DNA of 64,000 nt. It comes from Candidatus Hydrogenedentota bacterium (GTDB taxonomy: Bacteria > UBA8481 > J006). Made by a program: the position numbers and the translations under genes. This document shows positions 54,484 through 63,703 of the stretch, piece by piece (position 1 is the stretch's first letter; every line of letters begins with the position of its first letter). The DNA lies in the NCBI GenBank assembly GCA_003697085.1, contig RFFU01000032.1, positions 34,220 through 98,219 of the forward strand. Reading direction: 5' to 3'. Under the pieces are notes generated by a model. That model was given only the letters and a program-made list of their open reading frames with translations. It ran no database searches and was not told where the DNA came from.

Positions 54484-55508
54484 CAGACGCTTCCTCGCGC
54501 CGCCAGTTGCCCGCAAGCGGCTTGAATGTCCCGCCCCCGCGAGCGACGCACCGTCACCCCGAAAGCCTTTTCCGCAAGGATCGCCACGAACGACTCGAGG
54601 CGCCTCGACGGCGTGAACGGCAACTCGGGAATGGGATTGAATTCGATCACGTTGATCGGCATTCGATATCGTCTGGAGAGACGGGCCAATTCCCGAGCTT
54701 CGGCCGGAGAATCATTGACCTCATCGAGAAGGACATATTCGAGCGTGACACGGGCACGGGCCTTCTCTCCGTAGTCCCGTGCTTCCTCGAGCAGCTCGCG
54801 AATAGGAAAACGCCGATTGGCGGGAACCAAACGCGAGCGCAGGGAATCGTTCGGAGCATGAAGCGAAACAGCAAGATTCGTGCGGACGCCGGCCGCGGAA
54901 AGTTCACCGATCTTATCCGGCAAACCCACGGTGGAGACCGTGATCCGTTTTCTCGAGAAGCCCCAACCGTTCTTCCACCGGAGAAAGCGAAGAGCGGGAA
55001 TAAGTTCCGGGAGGTTGTCGAGCGGCTCACCCATTCCCATAACGACAATCCGGGCGATCGCGTCGTCTCCGGAAGCGGTCAGAACCTGCTCGAGAATTTG
55101 ACCGAAGGTCAAAGACCTCTTCAAACCGAGGGTTCCCGTGGCGCAAAAGGCACAGCGAAACCGACAGCCCGCCTGAACGGAGAGGCACAACGTGCGGCCG
55201 TTTACGGCGGGAATCAAAACCGCTTCCGCAAAGGCTTCCTCCCAATTGAAAAGATACTTCACCGTCCCATCTCGTCCCAGCGTCGTTTGTACGGAGGCCG
55301 GATGGAGAACGAACTCGTTCTCCAACTCTCGTCTCAGATTTTTTGGAAGCGTCGTGATCTCCCCGAAAGAGGACACGCCATGGCGATAAAGAAAAGCAAC
55401 GGCCGAATCCCTCTGATGAACTGCCGCCTTCCGCTCGCGAAAGAATCGATCGAATTCCGAATACGCAAGCGCCGATACGGGAATCCGACTGGTGACGGAC
55501 AGGCTCAT
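54483..55508 (-). CDS. rlmN: 23S rRNA (adenine-2503-C2)-methyltransferase
   Basis: A 341-residue radical SAM methylsynthase. The cluster motif is CRFRCAFC (Cys115, Cys119, Cys122; CX3CX2C). VMGMGEPLDNL and the C-terminal DIQAACGQLA with methylatable Cys332 are both present, distinguishing it from non-methylating relatives. It modifies A2503 in 23S rRNA and possibly A37 in tRNAs. Start overlaps the rel stop (ATGA). Slightly shorter than E. coli RlmN (384 aa). Confidence 0.96.
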   Translation of the reverse strand: MSLSVTSRIPVSALAYSEFDRFFRERKAAVHQRDSAVAFLYRHGVSSFGEITTLPKNLRRELENEFVLHPASVQTTLGRDGTVKYLFNWEEAFAEAVLIPAVNGRTLCLSVQAGCRFRCAFCATGTLGLKRSLTFGQILEQVLTASGDDAIARIVVMGMGEPLDNLPELIPALRFLRWKNGWGFSRKRITVSTVGLPDKIGELSAAGVRTNLAVSLHAPNDSLRSRLVPANRRFPIRELLEEARDYGEKARARVTLEYVLLDEVNDSPAEARELARLSRRYRMPINVIEFNPIPELPFTPSRRLESFVAILAEKAFGVTVRRSRGRDIQAACGQLAARGSV

Positions 55509-57733
55509 CTCCCTTGCCTCCGGGCGTCGCGGACTCCCGGAACCCGACGTAACGCTTCCAGGATGCGGTCCAGATGTTCCGGGGAATCTATGGCGACCGT
55601 AAAGAGGTCGTGTCCGATCTCGGCCGTTTTAACGGATGCCGAAAGAACGCTGGCATTCTGAGACGCGAAGACACGGGTCAGTTCCGCCAGAATACCGATC
55701 CGATCGTCACATTCCACCCGGATGTCAGCGGCGTACCGCCCCCGCCCGCGCCCCCAGCTGGCTTCAACAAACCGCCCTTTCTCCGTTTCTCGTTCCGCCA
55801 TCAACCGAATGTTGGAGCACGAAGCGTGGTGGACGGTCACCCCCCGTCCCCGGGAGATGTAGCCGAGAATAGGATCGCCGGGAACGGGATGACAGCAGCC
55901 GGCGATCCGAACGATCAAACCCTCGGTCCCCTCGATAATGATATTCTCCGTCGCCCCTTCCCGTCTTCTCAAGGAGGTTTTCTTCTCCGCGGACGATCTT
56001 CTTCCGACTTCACGAGGAGTTTCGAGCCGGTTGATTACGCCGGCGACCGATTCCCTTCCGAATCCCACCGCTTCCAGAAGCGCCTCGCTGTTTGAATAAT
56101 TCATCCTTTCGGCAAGAGTCGCGAGGCTTTCGGAGCCGGGACCAAGGGTCATCTTGATATGGCGGCGGTTCAGTTCGGCCTGGAGGAGGTGCAAACCGTG
56201 ACGGCGAAGGTCGTCCGCCCCCTTTTCCTTGAGATAATGGCGGATTTTCTGCCGCGCCTTCGGCGTCGCGACGACGTCGAGCCAGTCGCGCGAGGGATGG
56301 GCGTTCTTCGATGTCAGAACCTCGATGACCGTGCCCGAGGTGAGGCGGGACGTGATCGGAATGATCCGTCCGTCCGCCTTCGCTCCACTGATGTGATCTC
56401 CAATCTCCGTATGAATCTGATAGGCAAGGTCGATCGGGGTGGCCCCCGCCGGAAGTTCAATAATATCCCCCTTCGGGGTTAAAACGAAGACCTGGTCGGG
56501 ATAGAGGTCGATCTTGAGGCTGTCCATGAATTCCTGGGGTGTCACGGCGTCGCGTTGCCATTCGAGTATCTGGCGCAACCAGCCCAGCCGTTCATCCACC
56601 GGTCCATCCGCTTTGTATTGCCAGTGGGCGGCGATCCCTTCCTCGGCCGTCAAATGCATCTGATGCGTTTTGATCTGAATCTCCAACGGTCCCTCTCCCG
56701 GCCCCAACACCGTGGTATGGATCGCCTGATACATATTCGGTTTCGGCAGCGCGATGTAATCCTTGAACCGGCGGGACATCGGATGCCAAAGACTGTGAAC
56801 GATTCCGAGAGCCGCGTAACACTCCTTGACGGTACGGACCAGCACGCGCATTCCCAGAAGATCGAAGATTTCCCCGATCGGACGGTTCCGCCGCTGCATC
56901 TTGCGATAGACGCTGTAGATCTCCTTCGTCCGCGCCGTGACCTCCGCCTCGATCCCCGCGCGCTTCAACTCGCGCCGAAGAATCTCGACGGCTTCCCGAA
57001 GCGACTCTCGCCGCTGCCCCACCAGCCCCTCGACCTGCCGCGCCACTTGACCGTAAAGTTCCGGATCGGCGTGCTTGAATCCCAGGTCCTCCAGTTCCGC
57101 TTGAATCGCGCTCATCCCCATTCGATTCGCCAGCGGAGCATAGATTTCCAGCGTCTCGCGGCTGATCCGTTCTCTCTTCTCCCGCGGAAGAAACGTGATT
57201 GTGCGCATATTGTGGAGTCGATCGGCCAATTTGATCAGCAGGACGCGGACATCCTTCGCCACCGCGACGAGCAGACGCCGAAGATTCTCCGCGCGCGCCT
57301 CCCCACGGGTTTGCGGGGCCAGCGTCGAAATCTTCGTGACACCTTCGACAATCAACCGAATCTCCGCCCCGAACTCCTTTTCGAGCCGATCGGGCGTCAC
57401 ACCGCAATCCTCGACGACATCGTGAAGAAGAGCCGCGGCCAAGGTGACGGCGTCGAACCGGTGCTCCGCGAGAATAATCGCCACCTCGACCGGATGGGTG
57501 AAGTAGGGATCGCCCGAGGCTCGGTATTGCCCCTGATGGGCTTCTCGTGCGAAATGGTACGCGCGGTCGATCAGGTGCGTATCCGCCCCCGGATTGTAGG
57601 AAAGCAGGAGATTCTTGATGACTTCCGGAGTGAGATCGAACGGGGACGTCGTTTCAACCTTCGCCCCGTTCCTCGATAATTTCTCCGGCCGCTCCCCGTC
57701 GGAGACCTCTTCTCTCTCAGGATCGTTTCTCAT
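55505..57733 (-). CDS. rel: Bifunctional (p)ppGpp synthetase/hydrolase (RelA/SpoT)
   Basis: A 742-residue Rel protein. HD hydrolase domain about 50-200 (HPVEVAIILAEH, ALLHDVVEDCG), synthetase domain about 230-345 (IFDLLGMRVLVRT, HTTVLGPGEGPLEIQIKT), TGS about 390-450 (VFVLTPKGDIIELPAGATPIDLAYQIHTEIGDH), a helical and zinc-finger-like region with CCHPVPGD and HHASCSN, and a C-terminal ACT domain. Both hydrolase and synthetase motifs look intact. ATG at 57733 has AGGA 5 nt upstream; the open frame extends to a TTG at 57751. First gene of the rel-rlmN-SRAP-GT4 operon. Confidence 0.96.
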   Translation of the reverse strand: MRNDPEREEVSDGERPEKLSRNGAKVETTSPFDLTPEVIKNLLLSYNPGADTHLIDRAYHFAREAHQGQYRASGDPYFTHPVEVAIILAEHRFDAVTLAAALLHDVVEDCGVTPDRLEKEFGAEIRLIVEGVTKISTLAPQTRGEARAENLRRLLVAVAKDVRVLLIKLADRLHNMRTITFLPREKRERISRETLEIYAPLANRMGMSAIQAELEDLGFKHADPELYGQVARQVEGLVGQRRESLREAVEILRRELKRAGIEAEVTARTKEIYSVYRKMQRRNRPIGEIFDLLGMRVLVRTVKECYAALGIVHSLWHPMSRRFKDYIALPKPNMYQAIHTTVLGPGEGPLEIQIKTHQMHLTAEEGIAAHWQYKADGPVDERLGWLRQILEWQRDAVTPQEFMDSLKIDLYPDQVFVLTPKGDIIELPAGATPIDLAYQIHTEIGDHISGAKADGRIIPITSRLTSGTVIEVLTSKNAHPSRDWLDVVATPKARQKIRHYLKEKGADDLRRHGLHLLQAELNRRHIKMTLGPGSESLATLAERMNYSNSEALLEAVGFGRESVAGVINRLETPREVGRRSSAEKKTSLRRREGATENIIIEGTEGLIVRIAGCCHPVPGDPILGYISRGRGVTVHHASCSNIRLMAERETEKGRFVEASWGRGRGRYAADIRVECDDRIGILAELTRVFASQNASVLSASVKTAEIGHDLFTVAIDSPEHLDRILEALRRVPGVRDARRQGR

Positions 57734-57919
57734 TGAAATCCTATCGTACAACGCTTCCGCTACAAACGGTAGCCGCGGAATCCGGAAAGAGTCATTTTGA
57801 CAGGATCAACTGCCCTAGGCAGGAAGGAAAGTCGCAATTCTGGAAATGAGAACAAGGAGAGACACGAGATCTCTCCCTGGGAGCAAGTGCATCCTTCCCG
57901 CATGAAACTCGCCCGTAGT

Positions 57920-58028
57920 GTAGGGCTTCAGCCTGCAGGAAGAAGGACGAAAACAACGCTCTCGTTTCCCGGGCGGATTAATCAAAAACTGTACTTCACA
58001 TTCGTCCCGCAGGTTGAAGAATCTTCAC
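57920..58028. repeat. Intergenic hairpin repeats between rel and secF
   Basis: GTAGGGCTTCAGCCTGC (57920-57936) is a stem with a TTCA loop. GCAGGTTGAAGAATCTTCAC (58009-58028) is a relative of the GGTTGGAGAACC family. The gap 57734-58106 holds no supported gene. Confidence 0.6.
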
Positions 58029-58106
58029 TTCCTTTTCGCTTCCACAATGCGACGCAGGAACCTTTTTTTGTGAAGAAGCAACGAAGAGGAAAAAGGGAAA
58101 CGGCCT

Positions 58107-59927
58107 TCAGTATCCCCGGCGTTTTTTCTTCGACGATTTCGGGCGTTTTCGTCGTCTTCGGCCGGACGGCCTTTCCCTCGTTTCAGGAACCGAACTTGGT
58201 CCGGCGGCCTTTGGACCGCCGGGAAGCGCGTCGCTCGCGGTTACGGCCGCCGGTGCCGGAGCCACCGCTCCGCGGCGTTTCACGATCGACTTCATTCCGG
58301 CCGGCCCCGGAGCCGTTCGAAGTCCGTCGGTTTTACGCTCCTTCCACCAGCGCCGCGCCGCGCTCCATTCGACCAATAACGGTGCTGCGACGAAGATCGA
58401 AGAATAGGTTCCGATACCGATCCCGAACGCCAGTGTCAGCGAGAGATCTCGGATCACAACCGGACCGAAGAAGAGAAAGGCCAATACGGCCGCCAGCGTC
58501 GTCAGCGACGTCGCCAACGTTCGCGAAAGCGTCTCCGTAATCGCCAGATCGATGATCTCCGGTCGCGGATCCTCGCGGACTTTTCCAAGTTTCTCGCGGA
58601 TCCGATCGTAAACGACGATCGTATCGTTGATCGAATAACCGATAACGGTCAGGATCGCCGCAACAATCGGGATAGAGAATTCCAGTCCGAGTATTCCAAT
58701 AAAGAGGGTTGAGAGAATGGCATCGTGGGCCAAAGCGACGATCGCTCCTACGCCGTAGCGGAGTTGAAACCGAAAAGAGACGTAGAGAACGATCAGCAGA
58801 AGCGAGATCAAGCCGGCCTTGAAGGCGGATTTCTTCAGATGGGCTCCGATCTTCGGTCCGACCGTCTCCGCCGAAGCCACGATGAACGTGCCGACGTGAG
58901 CATGCTCGAGCAGAAGCCGTTTCATCAACCCTCCATCTTCCTCCGTCGAGACATACTCCGCCGCCTTCTCCACGGAAGGAAACAGACCTCCAAAGTCGTG
59001 ATTTCTGTGGTCGAGCAGGATCTCGGCGCGCGTGAGAAAGTCCTTCGTGAAGAACGGAAGGAACGCGCGCGCCAGATCCTCCGGAGGCGAAACAAGGATG
59101 CTGGCAACCGTTCCGTGGGTTTCCGTATCGGCCGTAAAGGCCCGCTGAAGTTCGGGGTTGTCGTAACGCTGAAGAGAGAAATCCTGAAGAAATTCCGATA
59201 TCGTCTTCCACGACCGCTCCCCTTTCTCCTCGATCCGCTCCGAAATCTTCCTCGCCAGATTCTCCACGCGGTACGTCGCCAGGCGCTCCGCCAGCGCCTG
59301 CGGTGTCGGGACCTTGTTCAGATCGAAATCCTTCGGTGTTCCGCTGGGAGGGAAGGCCCGCGAGAGTTTGGCGTCAAGGAGTGCCGAAACATTCTCGTTG
59401 AAAAGACGCTGGAAGACTTCCTCCAGTTCCTCGCGTTTGACGGTTCGGAAATCATAGAGCGGAGGCTTGCCGTTCTGTTCGAGAAACGGAGCCAGAAGTT
59501 GGGAAAGGCTTTCTTTTTCGAGAAGACCCGCGAAAGCCCCTCGAATATCCTCCACAGAGAACTTTTCGCCTTTCGCGTCTCGAACCCGCAGAAAGGTTCG
59601 AACCATCGAATCGATCCAGACCGTTCCGCGAACATCGACCGAGATCTCCCGGGCTTCCTCCTTCGAACCACCGAGTTTTCCGATCGTACGGATGTTGCTC
59701 CCCAGTCCCGCCGGAAGCAGGGCTTCTCGGATTTCAGCCAGCCGCTCCGTGGTGACCGGCTCGGCGAACTTGACGATCACGGAAGTCCCGCCGACGAAAT
59801 CGATCCCGTAGTTGAGTCCTCCTCGAACCAGCGTCCCGATTCCGAAGATCACGAAGAGAGCCGCGGAGAAGGCGTAGGCCTTTCGCCGCCACGAGATGAA
59901 GGGAAAGGTCTTCTTCTGCACCGTCAT
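58107..59927 (-). CDS. secF: Protein translocase subunit SecF, enlarged
   Basis: A 606-residue SecF, about twice the usual length. TM1 is about 16-36, followed by the SecF signature YGIDFVGGTSVIVKF. The normal link to the second signature, SAETVGPKIGAHLKKSA (352-368), is interrupted by about 230 extra, mostly helical and charged residues (about 105-340) in the periplasmic domain. TM2-6 follow with YSINDTIVVYDRIREKLG, which is conserved. The C-terminus adds about 70 residues, including an Ala/Pro-rich stretch and a very basic tail (GRRRRKRPKSSKKKRRGY). It partners SecD (ATGA overlap) in proton-driven protein export. The insert has no motif that I recognise. Confidence 0.93.
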   Translation of the reverse strand: MTVQKKTFPFISWRRKAYAFSAALFVIFGIGTLVRGGLNYGIDFVGGTSVIVKFAEPVTTERLAEIREALLPAGLGSNIRTIGKLGGSKEEAREISVDVRGTVWIDSMVRTFLRVRDAKGEKFSVEDIRGAFAGLLEKESLSQLLAPFLEQNGKPPLYDFRTVKREELEEVFQRLFNENVSALLDAKLSRAFPPSGTPKDFDLNKVPTPQALAERLATYRVENLARKISERIEEKGERSWKTISEFLQDFSLQRYDNPELQRAFTADTETHGTVASILVSPPEDLARAFLPFFTKDFLTRAEILLDHRNHDFGGLFPSVEKAAEYVSTEEDGGLMKRLLLEHAHVGTFIVASAETVGPKIGAHLKKSAFKAGLISLLLIVLYVSFRFQLRYGVGAIVALAHDAILSTLFIGILGLEFSIPIVAAILTVIGYSINDTIVVYDRIREKLGKVREDPRPEIIDLAITETLSRTLATSLTTLAAVLAFLFFGPVVIRDLSLTLAFGIGIGTYSSIFVAAPLLVEWSAARRWWKERKTDGLRTAPGPAGMKSIVKRRGAVAPAPAAVTASDALPGGPKAAGPSSVPETRERPSGRRRRKRPKSSKKKRRGY

Positions 59928-61690
59928 ATCGATAACCTCGGTTCCTGAGAACCAAGCACGAGTTTCTCGAAGATGGTACGGCTGACGTAAACGGCGGTGT
60001 ACATCGAGCAGAGGATGCCGATCGAAAGTGTGACGGCGAAGCCGCGGATCGGGCCCGTCCCGAATTCATAAAGAACCATCGCGGTGATCAGGGTCGTCAG
60101 ATTCGCGTCGAAGATCGTTCCGAAGGCTCGTTCGAAGCCGGCATTGACCGCGCTGAACGGTCCTTTTCCGTCGGCCAGTTCCTCCCGAATCCTCTCGAAG
60201 ATCAGAATGTTGGCGTCTACCGCCATACCGATCGTGAGAACGATCCCGGCGATTCCCGGTAGAGTCAACGTGGCGTGGAACATCGCCAAGCAGGCCATCA
60301 CGAAGACGAGATTGAGCAAAAGGCCAAAGTTGGCGATGACCCCGGAACCTCGGTAACGCGCCAACATCATCAAGACGACAACGAGGAACCCGATCGCCGC
60401 GGCGATCATTCCTTTCCGGATCGAATCGCGTCCCAACGAAGGCCCGACGGTGCGATCCTCGAGAATCTCGACCGGAGCCGGAAGCGCACCGCTTCTGAGG
60501 ACGACGGCGAGATCCCGGGCCTCCTCGTGTGTGAACTGTCCCTCGATCTGCCCGCGCCGCGTGATTCGCGATTTCACGCTCGGAGCCGATTGAACGACAC
60601 CATCGAGAACGATGGCCAACGGCTTGTTTCCGTGCATCAGTTCCGCCGTCAACCGCCCGAATTCCTCCGCCCCCTCGTCGCCAAATTCAAATGTGACCAG
60701 AGGCCGATTGCGCTCGTCATAAAAGACACGCGCCATCTCCAGATCTTCACCACTCATCGCCGGATCCGCTTCCAACAGATAAAGCGGAATGATCTTCTCG
60801 CCGTCCCGAACTTCCTCGATGCCGAACGCCAGCGTGCTGCCTTCGGGAATCTTGTCCTGTGCCGCCGGGGTTTTCAGGATTTTGTTGAAGGCCTCCTTGT
60901 CTTCCGCCTTGATGTAGAAGAGCGTTCTGTCTCTGCCGACGGGACGGGACCCGAGCAGTTTCTTCAGTTCTCCGTCAACGGCGGCGTCGATGGCGTCGAG
61001 CGTTTTTTTCAACTCCGCATCCTCACGGACACGGTGGAACCTCAATTGCGCCGTCCGCCCGATCAGGCGCCGGGCTCGCCCCGGATCGGCCGCCCCCGGC
61101 AACTCAACGACAATTTTATCTTCCTCGATCAAATGAATCGACGGTTCCGCTACGCCGAAGGCATCGATCCGGTTCCGGATGATCTCCAAGGCCCGGTTCG
61201 ATGCCGCCTTAATCTCCCGGGCAAAGGCTTCCTTGTCCAACCGAGCTTTCACAAGCGCCACGCCCGGACGCTGGGGATCCGTCGAGAACTCCGGTGGCAC
61301 AAGATATCCGATCGTTTTTATCGCTTCCTCTATGTCTTCCTTGCGGTTCTTCACCGCCTCGGGATTCACTTCGATCAGAATGGCGTCCTTCTCGGTCAAA
61401 ATGCGATGCCCCATTACGGCGATCGATTTGTCCCGGAAAATCTTGGCCGCCCTCTTGTTGCACGTCAGAAGGATGTTGTGTTTCAACGCATCCGTCTTGA
61501 TCCCCAGCACCATGTGGATTCCCCCCTGGAGATCGAGGCCGAGGTTGATGGCTCGTTCCCGGATCGTCGCGGCTCGATCCGGATTCGCCGCCGCTTCCTC
61601 AGGGGTCATCCGACTCCACACCAGTGTCGGATAGAGAAAGTACCCGGCCAAGGCCACCGAGGCCACGATTACCAGGATTCTGAATCGCAT
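59924..61690 (-). CDS. secD: Protein translocase subunit SecD
   Basis: A 588-residue SecD. N-terminal TM1 (RILVIVASVALAGYFLYP), the LGLDLQGGIHMVLGI signature, a large periplasmic region with RNRIDAFGVAEPSI and VVELPGA, then AIVLDGVVQSAPSV, and the five-helix C-terminal domain with GMAVDANILIFERIREEL and FDANLTTLITA. ATG at 61690 is preferred because AGGAG lies 10 nt upstream; GTG at 61699 is only 2 nt from it. It pulls translocating chains across with SecF. No yajC lies upstream; the gap 61700-62361 contains only repeats. Confidence 0.96.
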   Translation of the reverse strand: MRFRILVIVASVALAGYFLYPTLVWSRMTPEEAAANPDRAATIRERAINLGLDLQGGIHMVLGIKTDALKHNILLTCNKRAAKIFRDKSIAVMGHRILTEKDAILIEVNPEAVKNRKEDIEEAIKTIGYLVPPEFSTDPQRPGVALVKARLDKEAFAREIKAASNRALEIIRNRIDAFGVAEPSIHLIEEDKIVVELPGAADPGRARRLIGRTAQLRFHRVREDAELKKTLDAIDAAVDGELKKLLGSRPVGRDRTLFYIKAEDKEAFNKILKTPAAQDKIPEGSTLAFGIEEVRDGEKIIPLYLLEADPAMSGEDLEMARVFYDERNRPLVTFEFGDEGAEEFGRLTAELMHGNKPLAIVLDGVVQSAPSVKSRITRRGQIEGQFTHEEARDLAVVLRSGALPAPVEILEDRTVGPSLGRDSIRKGMIAAAIGFLVVVLMMLARYRGSGVIANFGLLLNLVFVMACLAMFHATLTLPGIAGIVLTIGMAVDANILIFERIREELADGKGPFSAVNAGFERAFGTIFDANLTTLITAMVLYEFGTGPIRGFAVTLSIGILCSMYTAVYVSRTIFEKLVLGSQEPRLSI

Positions 61691-62006
61691 CTTGTTCACG
61701 TCTCCTGTTTCCTCTCCTTCTATCTCCCGCTCCCGCGTCTCCTCCCGCGGTTCCCTCCCGACCAGTTCTCCCTTTTCCTCGAAGACTTCTCCGATCCGGA
61801 AGAGTCAATCTCGAGAAAAGCAGCGTCTCCGCCGGGATGAAGGAGCACTTCTAACCCACATCGAGAGAAAAAGCAACCCAATCGAAACGGAGGGGGTGCC
61901 TGGCGAAAAATGGGCACCTTTTGCCGGATCGTGTCAGTCTACTCCTGGGCAAGCCTCCGCATAGGATCAGGGTGGCCGAAAGGTGAACCTCTACGAAGCC
62001 GTTTTT

Positions 62007-62030
62007 GCAGGCAAGATGCCTGCGCTCCCA
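62007..62030 (+). repeat. GCAGGC..GATGCCTGC hairpin repeat copy
   Basis: Same unit as 14007-14030 with one change in the loop (AAGAT for AGGAT), including the trailing GCTCCCA. It lies in the 61700-62361 gap between secD and the PilZ-like gene, where no other gene is supported. Confidence 0.75.
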
Positions 62031-62361
62031 AGAAGGCCTGTCTGCCGAAAAATTGACTCTGCGCACAATTTGCCATGCACCTGAAACGGAGGGTTGCGGA
62101 ATTCAATAAGCCCCGCCCGGCGAGACCGCCGCCCCGAAGGAGCCTCGTTCGCAACGTGATCCACGCGCAGCGCAAACTTTCCACCGGCTCCGCCTCTTCC
62201 CCTTTTCCGTCTCCTTCTTTCTCCCTCCCGTTTTCGTATTCCCCCCTCGCGTCCGACCCCGCCTCTCCTCTGCGCCTCCGGAAGGGTTTCGATATACGCT
62301 TCATCCAAGCGATTGCCCGCAGGTATTGACTTTTGCCCCTTGCCTGGAGAAAAATATCTCT

Positions 62362-62808
62362 GTGGGCGAATTGGAAAATGGGAAGGGAATTGGTCGGCGG
62401 CGGGATCCGCGGTATGTTGAGGAAAGTACCGACCTTTCGGATTGGATTCAGGTCAAAGTCGCCCGGCAGTTCGGTGATCAGGTCAGCATCAACGGCCTCT
62501 TATGGGATCTGACTCCGCGAGCCGTGCGGATCGCGGTGCCATCTGATACCGTGAATCCGGACGATTTTCCGCTGAGCGTCGGAGCACGAACTCTGTTGGT
62601 TTTCCGATTTCGAAATCTGGCGACCGCCGCGGCTCAAGCCACCGTAATGCGCGTTGACGAGGTGAAGGACAAAGCCAAGGGCGTTGTACTCTACTTCGAT
62701 CATATCCGAGACAAAGACCGCGCGGCGATCGAGCAAATCTGTCGCGCGTATAACAAGAACGAGGAATTACGCGGGGACGCCGCCGAATCGGCTCCTGCCT
62801 CCTCCTGA
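62362..62808 (+). CDS. PilZ-like domain protein
   Basis: 148 residues from GTG at 62362. It has a PilZ-type layout: RRRDPRY near the N-terminus (RxxxR of the c-di-GMP switch), about 40 residues later LLWDLTPRAVRIAVP in the position of the (D/N)xSxxG strand but lacking the canonical Ser and Gly, and an ending GVVLYFDHIRDKDRAAIEQIC typical of PilZ C-termini. c-di-GMP binding may be weakened or lost. The start is uncertain: TTG at 62326 is the longest option, but TTGACT there could instead be a -35 element. CoaX follows 16 bp downstream; a functional link is not evident. Confidence 0.65.
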   Translation: MGELENGKGIGRRRDPRYVEESTDLSDWIQVKVARQFGDQVSINGLLWDLTPRAVRIAVPSDTVNPDDFPLSVGARTLLVFRFRNLATAAAQATVMRVDEVKDKAKGVVLYFDHIRDKDRAAIEQICRAYNKNEELRGDAAESAPASS

Positions 62809-62824
62809 ATTCTCGAACTCTCTT

Positions 62825-63607
62825 ATGCCCTCTGAATATCGCCTTCTCGCCGTCGATATTGGAAACACCGAAACCGGTATCGGCTTCTACGAAATTTCTC
62901 ACGGACAGGACCTCCGCCTCCTTCGATCATTGCGCTTCCCGACGAGACGAGGGACGACCTCCGACCTGCTCTTCTCCTTCCTCGCCCCCCATTTTCCGCT
63001 CCCGAACCGCTTCGCCCTCTGTTCCGTCGTCCCTCCGCTCATCTCCCCGTGGAAGGCGCTTGCCGCATCCCAGACGGAAGGCCGATGCCTCGTCCTGGAA
63101 CCGGAGATCGTTCCCGATATCGCGATCGAAATCGACCGGCCGGCTGAAGCCGGGATCGACAGAATCGTCAACGCCTGGATGGGGTTTCGCCGTTACGGTG
63201 GACCGCTTGTCGTCGTCGATATGGGAACCGCGACAACCTTCGACATCGTCAGCAAGGAAGGTTCTTATCGCGGAGGAATCATCGCGCCGGGGATGAAGAT
63301 TTCGACCGAGGCATTGGCCTCGCGCACCGCGAAACTTCCTCCCATTGATTTCCTTCCCCCCGAAAGGATCATCGGAACGAACACCGTCGCGGCTCTCCGC
63401 TCGGGAATCGTTCTCGGTCACGAAATTCTCGTCGCGGGTTTCCTCGATCGTCTCGCGAAAGAAGAAGGACTTTCCCGCGCCGTGGCGACAGGGGGTTTTT
63501 CTTCCACAATGAGCACTGATCTGAAAAAACGCTTCCTAGCGGTCGACCCCTTCCTGACCTTGGACGGCATCGCGGCCATCGCTCGACACATCTTCTATCA
63601 GTCCTGA
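62825..63607 (+). CDS. coaX: Type III pantothenate kinase
   Basis: A 260-residue ASKHA-fold kinase for the first step of CoA synthesis. Motifs: LLAVDIGNTETGIGFY (phosphate 1), AGIDRIVNAW, VVVDMGTATTFDIVS (phosphate 2) with the catalytic Asp, GGIIAPGM, and VATGGFSSTM (adenosine). ATG at 62825 gives the expected length; the upstream frame overlaps the PilZ-like gene. Works after PanC (12817-13704). No Shine-Dalgarno is obvious, so translation may depend on the upstream gene. Confidence 0.96.
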   Translation: MPSEYRLLAVDIGNTETGIGFYEISHGQDLRLLRSLRFPTRRGTTSDLLFSFLAPHFPLPNRFALCSVVPPLISPWKALAASQTEGRCLVLEPEIVPDIAIEIDRPAEAGIDRIVNAWMGFRRYGGPLVVVDMGTATTFDIVSKEGSYRGGIIAPGMKISTEALASRTAKLPPIDFLPPERIIGTNTVAALRSGIVLGHEILVAGFLDRLAKEEGLSRAVATGGFSSTMSTDLKKRFLAVDPFLTLDGIAAIARHIFYQS

Positions 63608-63703
63608 TTCACCCATTTTTCGATCTCCGATCGATCCGCAGGCGGAAAGAGACGCTCGTTCTCCCCGTTTCGCCTTCTTCCGCCGCTTCCCGTTCCTGGT
63701 CGA

